DNA of 64,000 nucleotides. Origin: Streptomyces sp. CB01373 (GTDB lineage: Bacteria > Actinomycetota > Actinomycetes > Streptomycetales > Streptomycetaceae). Of the stretch, positions 54,437-62,298 are shown piece by piece. The stretch is from NCBI RefSeq assembly GCF_002803075.1, contig NZ_NNBK01000002.1:434001-498000 (forward strand), read 5' to 3'. The notes beneath the pieces are model-generated. The model was given only the letters and a program-made list of their open reading frames with translations, had not been told where the DNA came from and ran no database searches. The first letter of the stretch is position 1; each line of letters begins with the position of its first letter. The position numbers and the translations under genes were made by a program.

Positions 54437-54849
54437 ACGGCCACGGTACGGGAAGGCCCCCCACGGCAGAGGACCGCCGGAACCGCCGCGGACACCGCCG
54501 CGGACACCACCGTGGAAAACCCGTGGAAACCCGCCTCCCGCCTGCGTCACTCCGGCCCCGAAAGCCCTTGTGGCCAGAATTTGTTCCGCCACATCATCGC
54601 GCTCCCTCCCCCAAGTCGCGGGCACGCAGTGGACAAACACCATAGCGGCGCGGCTCTTTGAGGGCACGGGATTGGACGGGATGGGCGCCGGCGGCCAGGG
54701 TGTGTACGCCTGCGCCGCCCGGGCACTGCATCGGCATCTCCCGCTGGCGCCCCGAGCCCGCACTGCAGCAGCGCCGCCACCCGTCAAGCCCGCGCCACGA
54801 CCAGTGCTTCGGGCGGCTCTCGATTGCCTGAAAAGAAGACGTGCAGGCC
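54437..54849. other. Intergenic stretch with no recognisable gene
   Basis: 413 bp between the ArsC-like gene and the first remnant of the decayed segment. I see only open frames without family features and a few GGACACCGCCG-type near-repeats around 54479-54510. Confidence 0.5.
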
Positions 54850-55010
54850 TCAGCGTGAGTTCAACGCCCGCCGTGCTGCATTGATGAGGTTGTGCGCGTC
54901 AACGCCGTACACGGCGGATTCCCGGAGCGTGTGCCAGACCCGCAGGTAGGTGGCCACGCTGTCGGCGTCGTCCAGCCAGTCCCGGACCCAGATGTTCAAC
55001 TCGGCGGTGA
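54850..55010 (-). pseudogene. Fragment of an XRE/DUF5753 regulator (C-terminal tail)
   Basis: The frame reads VATYLRVWHTLRESAVYG and DAHNLINAARRALNSR, matching the tail of XRE/DUF5753 regulators. The helix-turn-helix and most of DUF5753 are missing. It abuts the methyltransferase fragment on the opposite strand. Confidence 0.5.
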
Positions 55011-55021
55011 CGCTCCACACG

Positions 55022-55240
55022 GCCGAAGAGATCATCCCTGTCCTGCATAGCCTCGGCTGCCGGGACGTACAGCACTACGGCATCCGCAGCTTCTGCGACT
55101 ACATCACCGACGACGCGCGAAAATACGACCCGGCGTTCTACGCCGACCTTGAGCAACTGGAACTCGCCACGACTGCGCGTCCGCCCTACATGCACACCGC
55201 TCGGCTCTTCCAGCTGACGGCGCGGAAGCGGGACATCTGA
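55022..55240 (+). pseudogene. C-terminal fragment of a SAM-dependent methyltransferase
   Basis: The frame AEEIIPVLHSLGCRDVQHYG, FCDYITDDARKYDPAFYADL, and RPPYMHTARLFQLTAR fits the end of class-I methyltransferases (substrate-side helix, ARxxQL). The SAM-binding half is absent. Some rare codons occur, unlike its neighbours. Confidence 0.6.
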
Positions 55241-55281
55241 GCTCGGACCATAAAGAACAAGATGAGTGTCTGTTCCTGAGG

Positions 55282-55298
55282 CCGACATGACATGTCGG
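55282..55298. repeat. 17-bp perfect palindrome in the remnant region
   Basis: CCGACATG-A-CATGTCGG, between the methyltransferase and recombinase remnants. A second palindrome GTTCATGAAC lies at 55358-55367. These could be old attachment or operator sites. Confidence 0.4.
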
Positions 55299-55405
55299 TG
55301 GTCGCGACTGGTTGGCGAACGGCTTGACCGGTAGTGCGGGGTGAGGGTGTCGGTGCCGTTCATGAACAGGACGCCGCCGGGCCGAGCGGTGGCTGAAGTC
55401 GGATC

Positions 55406-55690
55406 GTGACGACGGCGGAGACCACCCTGTGGAACGTGCAGGCCAAGCGCGGCAAGCTGTCGATGGCGCTGCACTTGCTGGGCCAGGAGCTGAGCCTGTG
55501 GGAGATCGCCGCCCGGTGGGTCATCAGCAAGGGGGCGAAGAAGGGCGAGCACCCGTCGCCGGCGACGGTGATGCGGATGCTGCGTGAGCACGACCAGGCC
55601 GCCGTGGTGCCCGCTCCACGGGAGGATGTCGCAACCGTCGAGAACGATCTGACCCAACACGGGGTGTTACCGTGTGATCGCTCCACGTAA
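55406..55690 (+). pseudogene. Remnant of a serine recombinase (C-terminal region)
   Basis: The frame RGKLSMALHLLGQELSLWEI and GAKKGEHPSPATVMRMLREHD fits the C-terminal helix-turn-helix-like part of serine site-specific recombinases. The catalytic N-terminal domain with the active Ser is missing. It shows that the segment 54.8-60.4 kb derives from a mobile element. Confidence 0.6.
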
Positions 55691-55725
55691 TGCACGCAAT
55701 GGGGCCAATCACTGAAAGGGTGAAT

Positions 55726-56769
55726 ATGGTCACTGATTCCGGGCTAGGTCGCGACCCGTCGGGGTCTTGTTCCCGCCGTCTGCGCGGGCGGGCTATGGCG
55801 GCAGCCACAGCCGTACTCGCCGTCGGCTCTGTCCTTGCCCACCCCACGGTCTCCATGGCTGCTGGACCGGTGGCGTCCACGACGCGTCCGAAGTACATGG
55901 CGATCGGCGACTCCTTTACCGCGGGCGCCGGCATCAAGCCGGAGGTCGAGGGGGGTCGGTGCGGCGGACAGTCGGAGAGGAACTATCCCCACCAGCTGGC
56001 CAACGCGATGAACTGGGACCTCACCGACCTCTCCTGCAACGGCGCGAGCCTGACGAAGAGGCAGGGAGGAGCGGGCGGCTTCTGGGACAAGGCCTACGGT
56101 GTAGAAGATCCGATGATTGACAGCGTCACCTCCGACACCGACTACGTGACGTTCCAGCTGGGAGGCAACGACAGCGGAGTCAGCACCGAATTTCTCAAGT
56201 GCGTCACGGACGGGCTCCCGACTGGCGAACCGTACAACGGCCGCGGTCTGAGCAACCGCCTCCCCGGCGCGTGCCAGGAGCGCAACGAAGCCAACTTCAC
56301 CATCCACGAGGCAGCAGCAGAGATCGAGAAGGCCCTGCGGGAGATCCACAAACGGGCTCCGCATGCTCAGGTCGCGGTCGTCGGATACCCCGCCGTCATC
56401 CCCCAGGACGAGACGAAGTGTCAGTACGACGGATCCCCCATTCCTCTCTTGAGTAACCAGCTCGGGCCGATGAACCACGCTGACCTCGCGTGGCTGCGCG
56501 GCAAATTCGAGGAGTTCAACGTCGCAATCGAGGGCGCTGTCGCCGATGTCGCCGAGGATCCCGAATTCAAGGTCGCCTACGTCGATACCTACGATGCCTT
56601 CAAGGGACACGAGCCCTGCCAGCTGCCGACCCCCAACCGGTGGATCTGGCCCATCCCGGCCCCCCTGCTCTCCGAGCATGCCATGTGGGGCGCGGCCCAC
56701 CCCAACGGGTACGGGCACGACGAGTTGACCAAGCTGGTCGCCGCGGCCCTGCCCATCACGGGGCAGTAA
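55726..56769 (+). CDS. Secreted SGNH-hydrolase esterase/lipase
   Basis: A 347-aa extracellular esterase. A twin-Arg-like signal (SRRLRGRAMAAATAVLAVG) leads to a cleavage near residue 46. The catalytic Ser63 is in MAIGDSFTAGAGI, the block III Asn in LGGNDSG, and the His in HPNGYGHDE near residue 325. Six or more Cys suggest disulfides, as in Streptomyces rimosus/S. coelicolor secreted lipases. AAAGG precedes the ATG at 55726. It is the only clearly intact gene in the decayed segment and has its own terminator. Confidence 0.92.
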   Translation: MVTDSGLGRDPSGSCSRRLRGRAMAAATAVLAVGSVLAHPTVSMAAGPVASTTRPKYMAIGDSFTAGAGIKPEVEGGRCGGQSERNYPHQLANAMNWDLTDLSCNGASLTKRQGGAGGFWDKAYGVEDPMIDSVTSDTDYVTFQLGGNDSGVSTEFLKCVTDGLPTGEPYNGRGLSNRLPGACQERNEANFTIHEAAAEIEKALREIHKRAPHAQVAVVGYPAVIPQDETKCQYDGSPIPLLSNQLGPMNHADLAWLRGKFEEFNVAIEGAVADVAEDPEFKVAYVDTYDAFKGHEPCQLPTPNRWIWPIPAPLLSEHAMWGAAHPNGYGHDELTKLVAAALPITGQ

Positions 56770-56851
56770 CGACGGTCTGTCGGCAGGACTGGTGACTGGG
56801 CACCGCTGCGGTGCAGGTTTCTCGCATGGAATGCGGTGCCACAGTAGATCT

Positions 56852-56878
56852 GGGGGTGCCTTGTGGAAAGGCGCCCCC
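56852..56878 (+). terminator. Terminator after the SGNH esterase
   Basis: Stem GGGGGTGCCTT / AAGGCGCCCCC (one G-T pair) with a 5-nt loop, 82 nt after the stop. Confidence 0.7.
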
Positions 56879-56949
56879 GCATGTCGGGACAGGCCTAGCT
56901 TGAGCTTGACCTCGGTCGTGTCGGTTGGGCCCTGACTGGCGGCGGAAAC

Positions 56950-57063
56950 AGCCCTTGGTCGATAATTCTTCGCGGCGACGTCCGGGCGGCGCAGGATCTC
57001 CGGGGCGACGGCGGCGGCGACGGTGTCCTCGCGGGCCAGTTCCGTCACCGCCCTCACCATGGG
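56950..57063 (-). pseudogene. Fragment resembling DUF6192/RacO-type plasmid proteins
   Basis: The frame MVRAVTELAREDTVAAAVAP and EILRRPDVAAKN matches the conserved part of Streptomyces plasmid/transposon proteins (ELAREDTVAA..ATDLLRRPDVAF). Only about 35 residues fit, so it is a remnant. Confidence 0.4.
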
Positions 57064-57075
57064 CAGACTGATCGC

Positions 57076-57405
57076 ATGAACCGGGACACCCTGCAATCCA
57101 TACTGGTCCGCGACGGCAGCGTCTCCGCGCGTGCAGCCCTCGTCGAGCTGGAGGCGGGTGCTGACTTCGAAGTCCAGCTGAATACGACAGCTTCCGCACG
57201 CCTGCTCTGGACCAACTGGTCCTTGCGGCAAGAAACCATGCTCGAGACAGGCGTCACTCCCTCCCGGCCCGGACTGGCCGAAGCCGTCGAAAGGCTCCAC
57301 GCCGCAGGAACGGCCCGGGTCTACATGGCGACAGTCACCGGACCGCAGAGGCGTTTCCTCCTCTTCCTCTCGGAAGACCTCACCCAGTGCGTCGCCTGCT
57401 GGTAG
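57076..57405 (+). CDS. Hypothetical protein (109 aa)
   Basis: A 109-aa soluble protein beginning MNRDTLQSILVRDGSVSARA, with reasonable codon bias and a compact mixed pattern (HAAGTARVYMATVTGPQRRF, LSEDLTQCVACW at the end with two Cys). No family recognised. The ribosome site is weak. It converges on the fragment at 57321-57710 and the two overlap at their ends. Confidence 0.5.
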   Translation: MNRDTLQSILVRDGSVSARAALVELEAGADFEVQLNTTASARLLWTNWSLRQETMLETGVTPSRPGLAEAVERLHAAGTARVYMATVTGPQRRFLLFLSEDLTQCVACW

Positions 57406-57710
57406 CACCACCTCATTGTGTTAGGTGCTCTTAGCGCCCCGATCTTCCCGAAGGCGTTTCGCCAGTACTCCTTCAACCCGAGCATAGGCTCAAGGCGTTC
57501 GCGGATCGTCGCGCCGATACCCGCAGCCTCGATCATCTGCTGGCTGATCGTCCTGCCTATGTTGGCGGTCTCCGCGTAGTTCGCGGCAAGGACGTTGGCG
57601 GACTTGTTGCGGTAGTAGTCGATCACTGGCTGGAGCGAGCGGGCCATACCAAGGGGATCAATTGTTTCCGGCTCGGAACCCTCCTCGGGCTCCGCTACCT
57701 CGTTTCTCAT
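57321..57710 (-). CDS. Hypothetical protein, C-terminus probably lost
   Basis: The start MRNEVAEPEEGSEPETIDPL and the helix ARSLQPVIDYYRNKSANVLA, followed by AANYAETANIGRTISQQMIE, look like a real protein. The last 30 residues are read from the antisense of the neighbouring gene and look accidental, suggesting truncation near 57420. No family recognised. Confidence 0.4.
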   Translation of the reverse strand: MRNEVAEPEEGSEPETIDPLGMARSLQPVIDYYRNKSANVLAANYAETANIGRTISQQMIEAAGIGATIRERLEPMLGLKEYWRNAFGKIGALRAPNTMRWCYQQATHWVRSSERKRRKRLCGPVTVAM

Positions 57711-58071
57711 GGCGGCATGCTGGCATGAGGCGTGCCGCAGGAGCGACCCCGTTACCGACGGGCCGTCAGCAAGCCCGAGGGGGCTCCGGCTGCCCCGTAG
57801 ACCACCCTCGGAGGCGGGTTTCTGACAGGAAGAAGGTCCCCGATCGCCTACCCGCCAGGGCCATCGGGGCCAGTCGACGTCTGGAGCCGCGGGCCGGGCC
57901 TGGAGGAGGCTCCGGCCTTCACGTAGACCAGTTCTGGGGTGGGGCCCCTCCAGGCGCAGACCCCCAGTCGTCCTTCCCACGGGGGCGACCGAGGGTCTCT
58001 TGTCCGGACGGGATGGGAGCCGGGGGAAGCGGTGGGTTGCTGAAGCCGGGAGCAGCCCACCACCAGTTCGG
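57711..58071. other. Stretch with no recognisable gene
   Basis: 361 bp within the decayed segment. No start with ribosome site, family motif or strong palindrome was seen. Confidence 0.4.
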
Positions 58072-58330
58072 TCAGTGGTAGTTGTGCCACCAGTAGAGCG
58101 CGAAGGTTGCAACCCCGCTCAAGCTGGCTTTCACGCCAGCCCGCATGAGCTCATCCGTGGCAGAGCTCAGAAGGCGGCGGAAGTGGCGTTGAGCTTGATG
58201 TTCGGCAAGGCGGCGGAAGTGGCGCTGCGCCTGCCGTTCGGCGATGTGGGTGCTTATGCGGTCACGCTTACAGGCGGGACAGGTGATCGTGTAGGTGGGG
58301 CGATGACAGACCCTGCGCCTACACTTTCTG
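58072..58330 (-). pseudogene. Zinc-ribbon small protein with duplicated 12-residue unit, N-terminus unclear
   Basis: The frame reads PTYTITCPACKRDRISTHIA (one CPAC), then two copies of AE(R/H)QAQRHFRRL, then LSGVATFALYWWHNYH ending in a possible short helix. No start codon is convincing, so it may be degraded. The duplication reflects the 36-bp direct repeat in the DNA. Confidence 0.35.
58171..58242. repeat. 36-bp tandem duplication
   Basis: Copies at 58171-58206 and 58207-58242 share AAGGCGGCGGAAGTGGCG and TTCGGC; the middle differs at five positions. It encodes the duplicated 12-residue unit on the minus strand. Confidence 0.75.
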
Positions 58331-58384
58331 GTGTTGGAGATGTCGACCTCCTTCAGTTGGCGTCTCTGACGGTGTTGGCGGCCT

Positions 58385-58480
58385 CCTGCGTAGGACCAGG
58401 GGGCCGCCGCCGTTTCCGGAGGAGGCCATGGGCCTGCGTTAGGACCAGGAGGACCCCGCCGTTTCCAGAGGGGCCGTGGC
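58385..58480. repeat. Two copies of a 48-bp repeat
   Basis: Copies from 58385 and 58433 share CCTGCGT-AGGACCAGG, CCGCCGTTTCC and GGCC-TGG. It lies in sequence that codes for nothing recognisable. Confidence 0.55.
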
Positions 58481-58586
58481 CGCGTGGACCAGTCTGGCGC
58501 ATGGCACTGACACCCTTTGCTTACAGAGGGGCTCAATGTCGGTTGGCTGGCTCGCTGATGAGCGGATGTCAGCGATGTTGTGCCGG

Positions 58587-58964
58587 TCAGCGTCGGTGAC
58601 AGTTGGTCACCGAGACGAGCCTTCGAACCCTGCATTTCGGTGTCGCCCTCGACGTACTCGGCGTACGCGACGCGGGATTCCTGCGGGTCAGGTCGATTCG
58701 CATGCATGTTCCATGTGAAACAGCGAAGTTCTCGAAGAACGGGTGGTTCCCGTCGTAGTCGAACTTGACGTTGATCGCCGCACCTCGCTGTAGCTGCATA
58801 CGCAGGAACTTGCCGAAGATGAGGAGGATGGCGAACTCGTCGTCGGCCTTCGCGTCGTACACAGTGAACGGGTCGATCTCGCGCAGCACGTCGTTCACCT
58901 TGTACACCACGTAGTTCATCTCGCCGTGCAGGACGGCGGTCACCTGGTAGTCCACGTCGTCCAT
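58587..58964 (-). CDS. Hypothetical protein next to the ssb remnant
   Basis: The frame begins MDDVDYQVTAVLHGEMNYVV with excellent codon bias up to about residue 85 (NHPFFENFAV). The following 40 residues look accidental, so the true end may be lost. It is downstream of the ssb remnant on the same strand, as in Streptomyces integrative elements. No family recognised. Confidence 0.45.
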   Translation of the reverse strand: MDDVDYQVTAVLHGEMNYVVYKVNDVLREIDPFTVYDAKADDEFAILLIFGKFLRMQLQRGAAINVKFDYDGNHPFFENFAVSHGTCMRIDLTRRNPASRTPSTSRATPKCRVRRLVSVTNCHRR

Positions 58965-58979
58965 CTCGTCGAGGTACCC

Positions 58980-59333
58980 GGGGTCCCTTGGTCGTGGCGT
59001 TGGGCAGGCTGACGCCGACTTCCCCGACGTTCAGCTCCTAGAGCGTGCGCTTGACGCCCTCACGGTCCTCGTAGGACCGCTGCTTCAGCCGGCCCCCTGC
59101 ACGATGACGCGCATGCCTCGCTGGAGCGACTCGGCGACGTTCTCCGCCGCCTGACGCCAGACCGAGCAGGTGAGGAAGGGGCTCTTGCCGTCCTTGCACT
59201 CGTTCGTCTGGCGGTTGAAGGTACGGGGAGTGGACGCGACGCGGAACTTCGAGACCGCCGCACCGGGCGGGGTGAAGCGCAGCTCGGGGTCGTCGACTAG
59301 ATTGCCGACGACCGTGATGGCGGTCTCGCCTGC
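58980..59333 (-). pseudogene. ssb: Single-stranded DNA-binding protein, pseudogene
   Basis: Reading the minus strand from 59333: [20 protein letters not shown], then [20 protein letters not shown], then [20 protein letters not shown], clearly an OB-fold Ssb. Three lesions kill it: the expected start codon is GAC, two extra G residues near 59090 shift the frame just before [16 protein letters not shown], and the Tyr codon after it is TAG. The tail (ELNVGEVGVSLPNATTKG) is still readable. Typical of a decayed integrative element. Confidence 0.75.
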
Positions 59334-59389
59334 GTCCCCACCCTCGCCGAGTGGGCCGCCGGACCGAGCCGGGCATGGTGAGGATGACG

Positions 59390-59563
59390 AGCCAGCCGTC
59401 GCTGAGTCGTACGCGGCCGACCCGAGCTACTCGGAGTAAGCCGGTAGCGGTTCGTGTCGCTGAGCTTGAAGAGGCCCCTGATCGCCTCGACGGTGAAGCG
59501 ATCGGGGGCCAGTGCGTGCCGACCTGCGTAGACGAGCGTCTTCTCACGCCGTGTGAGAATCAC
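59390..59563 (-). pseudogene. Broken gene of unknown function upstream of the ssb remnant
   Basis: From a GTG at 59563 the frame reads ILTRREKTLVYAGRHALAPD and VEAIRGLFKLSDTNRYRL with good codon bias. Near 59440 the coding-like frame jumps to [20 protein letters not shown], so a frameshift is likely. No family recognised. Confidence 0.4.
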
Positions 59564-59616
59564 CGATCGCCTTCCGGCGGCTCGTGTGGAGCGTCCGGTC
59601 ATGGGCGAAGTGCACC

Positions 59617-60371
59617 ATGGGGCGCGTGGAAGAACAGATTGCCGCTGATAACCAGCATGCCTACAAGGGCCTTGAGGATCTCGCCGGGCTGACCAGGGAG
59701 GTTGCGGGCTCAGCCCGACGGAAGGAGACCTGCGCGCGTTCTACGTGGCGTGGGGCCTGCTTGCCGCCGCTGAGCGTCAGGCGGCCGCGATCGTGCTACT
59801 TCATCGCAAGGGCCTCGGACATGAAGCGGCACCCAACCGGCGCGCGCTGCTTGAGCACATGGCACAGATCAGATGGCTGGCGGAGGACGGGGCGGATGCC
59901 GTCGACTCGATGAACCGGGCGCTGCAGCAGTCGCAGAAGAGGTTGCGCGAAGCCGCCGACGCAGCGGGCATGACGTACGACCCGACGATCGCGGACCTGG
60001 TGGCGGCGGCCGTGATTCCGTCCAACTCGGCGGAACAGTTCACCCGCTTCACCCCGCTCTTCAAACGCCTCGGCTCTGTCTTCCTGGCAATCTGGAGGGC
60101 TGAGACCCAGCTTGCGCATCCGACACTCACCGCCGCGCAGTGCTTCTTCGACGACACCGCGCCCGACGCGGTGACGCTGTACAGCGAGCCCGTGTATCGG
60201 CAGGGCGCAGGGAACCCGGCTGAGCGGTCCCCGCTCATCGCGTTCGTCGTGATGTGGTCGGCCATGCACGCCTTCAACCAGCTCCTTCCTGGCCAGCCAT
60301 GGAGTGATGAACTCCAACGGATCGCAGCCGAAGGAGACATCGACGAATCGTGGACGGCCTCCGTCCAGTAG
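59617..60371 (+). pseudogene. DUF5677-like gene with a frameshift
   Basis: The first frame reads MGRVEEQIAADNQHAYKGLE and GLTREVAGSARRKE. Near 59720 the coding sense shifts by one base to GDLRAFYVAWGLLAAAERQA and continues to the stop at 60371 (HEAAPNRRALLEHMAQIRWL, WSAMHAFNQLLPGQPW). The C-terminal 208 residues have the layout of DUF5677 proteins. If the shift is real the gene is dead; a sequencing error would restore about 250 aa. Confidence 0.6.
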
Positions 60372-60407
60372 ATCCCGCGGTGCAACCTCCCAGGAGGTAG
60401 TCATGGC

Positions 60408-60444
60408 GGGACGGGCTGGCGCTGAAGAGCGCCGAGCCCGTCCC
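60408..60444 (+). terminator. Terminator after the DUF5677-like gene
   Basis: GGGACGGGCTGGCGCT pairs with AGCGCCGAGCCCGTCCC (one bulged G) around GAAG. The 294-bp space to the next gene holds nothing else recognisable. Confidence 0.8.
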
Positions 60445-60665
60445 GTTCCGATCGCCTCACCCGCCGGAGCGATTGGAGGCCTCTTCTCGTCTCACACTTT
60501 TCTCACAGACGCTGTGCCACTCCGCGTCTCTCCGGCCCCTGACCTGGCCTCAAGCTCCCTATCTGGACGGGTTGGATGTCATAGGCGGCAAGTAAGCTAG
60601 AAGCAGTGTCCGAGAGCGCCGCCGGGGTCTCCTCGTGGCGCTCCCCTCACGACAGGAGGATGCCT

Positions 60666-60980
60666 GTGGCCGCTGCCGCACTGAAGCCGAAGCCGTTGCC
60701 GACCCAGTCCACCGCGAAGCGTCCCGTCCTGCTCGACCTGCCCTACGAACCCGTGGCGAAGCGGCCGTTGCCGCCGGGGCGTCCGCGGGAGTGGTACGTC
60801 ATCCACAACCGCCGTCTGAAGGCGATGCGGCTCGCCATCGCGCTGCTCGACTCGGGCGTCCACCTGCCGCACCAGGCCCGCGACGAGACGATCCGCTCCA
60901 TCGCCGAACTCATCGGCGTGCACCGGCCGTCGAGCACGACGTGTCACATGGTGCGGGCGCTGATGCGCTACTCGCGCTGA
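60666..60980 (+). CDS. Small conserved Streptomyces-type protein
   Basis: A 104-aa basic protein: a Lys/Pro-rich tail (AALKPKPLPTQSTAKRPVLL) and a helical part (NRRLKAMRLAIALLDSGVHL, RDETIRSIAELIGVHRPSS). AGGAGG ends 6 nt before the GTG at 60666, making it the better start than the ATG at 60660, which has no spacing. I recall similar small proteins in other Streptomyces but no function. Confidence 0.6.
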   Translation: MAAAALKPKPLPTQSTAKRPVLLDLPYEPVAKRPLPPGRPREWYVIHNRRLKAMRLAIALLDSGVHLPHQARDETIRSIAELIGVHRPSSTTCHMVRALMRYSR

Positions 60981-61026
60981 GCCCGGACGCCGGGCGCCCC
61001 GCGGACGCGGGGTGCCCGGCCCCCGG

Positions 61027-62214
61027 TTACGCCGCCGCCAGTTCCTTCTCCAGCGGTGTGCGGAAGCGCGGTGTGACCCGGGTGGGTCCGAGCCGGCTCT
61101 CCAGCTCCTCCGCCTGCCCGGCGATCGCCGCCTCCGCCTCCGCGCCCAGCCCGTCCCGGTCCAGGATCCGCCAGGCGATCCCGCCGTCGGGGCGCTGGGC
61201 CCAGGCCCCGACGACCCGGCCGTTCCACCACACCGTCGGGCCGACGTTGCCGCTGCCGTCGAACAGGGCCGGCCGCAGCCGGGGCGCGAGGTACCAGTCC
61301 CGCTGCTGCCAGCCCATCGCCGTGGGGTCGAGAGCGGGCAGCAGGGCCGCCCACGGTTCCTCCGGGCCGGTCACCGGGGCGACGTCGTCCCCAGTGACGT
61401 ACGCCGTGCCCTCGTCCACCCTCACCTCCCGCGCCCCCGCCGCGGCCAGCGCCCGCCGCACGTCCGTCACCCGCCACCCCGTCCACCACTTCAGGTCGGC
61501 CTCGGTCGCCGGGCCGCAGGCCGCGAGCCAGCGGCGCAGCAGATCGCTCTGGGCGGCGGCGACGTCCAGCTCGGGATGCTCGGGCGCGAGAGCCCAGCGG
61601 AACTGCGTGGACGTCCAGGAGCCGAGCGGCCGGCCCCGGACCACCCTGCCCTCCACGCCCAGGACGCGCAGCAGCCGCGAGGAGACCGTGTGCACGCCCT
61701 CGTAGCTCTTCCCGGCCGCGTACGCGAACTGCTCCCGCAGCCGCGGCTCGTCCTGGGCCAGCTCGACGGCCGTGGCCTGCCCGCGGCGGGCCAGCGCGGC
61801 CAGCGCCGACTCCTCGACCTCCTTCAGCCAGGCCGCGTCCGGGGCGCCCGCCTTCGCCATGTCCTTGATCAGGGCGGCGCGGGCGCGAGCGGCGATGGCG
61901 ATGCCGGTCGAGGCGTGGACGACGGCGGTCAGCTCGGCCGGGAAGACGAAGACCGTGTGCCGCATGCCGTGCATCCGCACCAGCGTGCGGTCCTCGTACA
62001 GCGCGTGCTCCGTCCGCGCCACCGTTTCGGCCGGGTCGGCCAGGCGGGCGCCCACGCCCAGGTACACCGTCGCCGGGTCCGTCCCGTGCAGTGCCACCAG
62101 CGCCCGGGCGACCTCCTGTGGTGTGCTCGCCCGCGTCCCGGCGGCCAGCCGGTGCCGCAGGGCCAGCCTGGCCCGCCGCTCCGCCACGTCGATGTACCGG
62201 GGTTCCTCGCTCAT
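61027..62214 (-). CDS. Winged-helix DNA-binding domain protein (HTH_42/AlkZ-like)
   Basis: A 395-aa protein of the HTH_42 (DUF1006) family, which includes the AlkZ/YcaQ DNA glycosylases that unhook interstrand crosslinks. Conserved segments include VALHGTDPATVYLGVGARL, VRMHGMRHTVFVFPAE, LKWWTGWRVTDVRRALAA, and DPTAMGWQQRDWYL. AlkZ has QxD or QxQ catalytic motifs; here WQQRD (in MGWQQRDW) is a candidate region. Whether it is a glycosylase is unproven. The ATG at 62214 has GGAG 5 nt upstream. Confidence 0.85.
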   Translation of the reverse strand: MSEEPRYIDVAERRARLALRHRLAAGTRASTPQEVARALVALHGTDPATVYLGVGARLADPAETVARTEHALYEDRTLVRMHGMRHTVFVFPAELTAVVHASTGIAIAARARAALIKDMAKAGAPDAAWLKEVEESALAALARRGQATAVELAQDEPRLREQFAYAAGKSYEGVHTVSSRLLRVLGVEGRVVRGRPLGSWTSTQFRWALAPEHPELDVAAAQSDLLRRWLAACGPATEADLKWWTGWRVTDVRRALAAAGAREVRVDEGTAYVTGDDVAPVTGPEEPWAALLPALDPTAMGWQQRDWYLAPRLRPALFDGSGNVGPTVWWNGRVVGAWAQRPDGGIAWRILDRDGLGAEAEAAIAGQAEELESRLGPTRVTPRFRTPLEKELAAA

Positions 62215-62298
62215 GAGATCTCCGCCCGTAGTCACGCCTGACCGCATCCTCCCCGACACCACTGACACCGGCTCCGTCCCGCCGGCGCCGAAGCGGCC

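Noticed and set aside
54950-55021. Start of the methyltransferase-like frame at 54950
   Set aside because: The first 24 residues are antisense of the XRE fragment and do not fit a methyltransferase.
57840-58110. Gly/Pro-rich frames around 57.8-58.1 kb on either strand
   Set aside because: No ribosome site, no family feature, and poor codon bias compared with neighbours.
58980-59563. Intact ssb operon
   Set aside because: Start codon loss, frameshift and a stop codon in the ssb frame, plus a frameshift in the upstream gene, make function unlikely.
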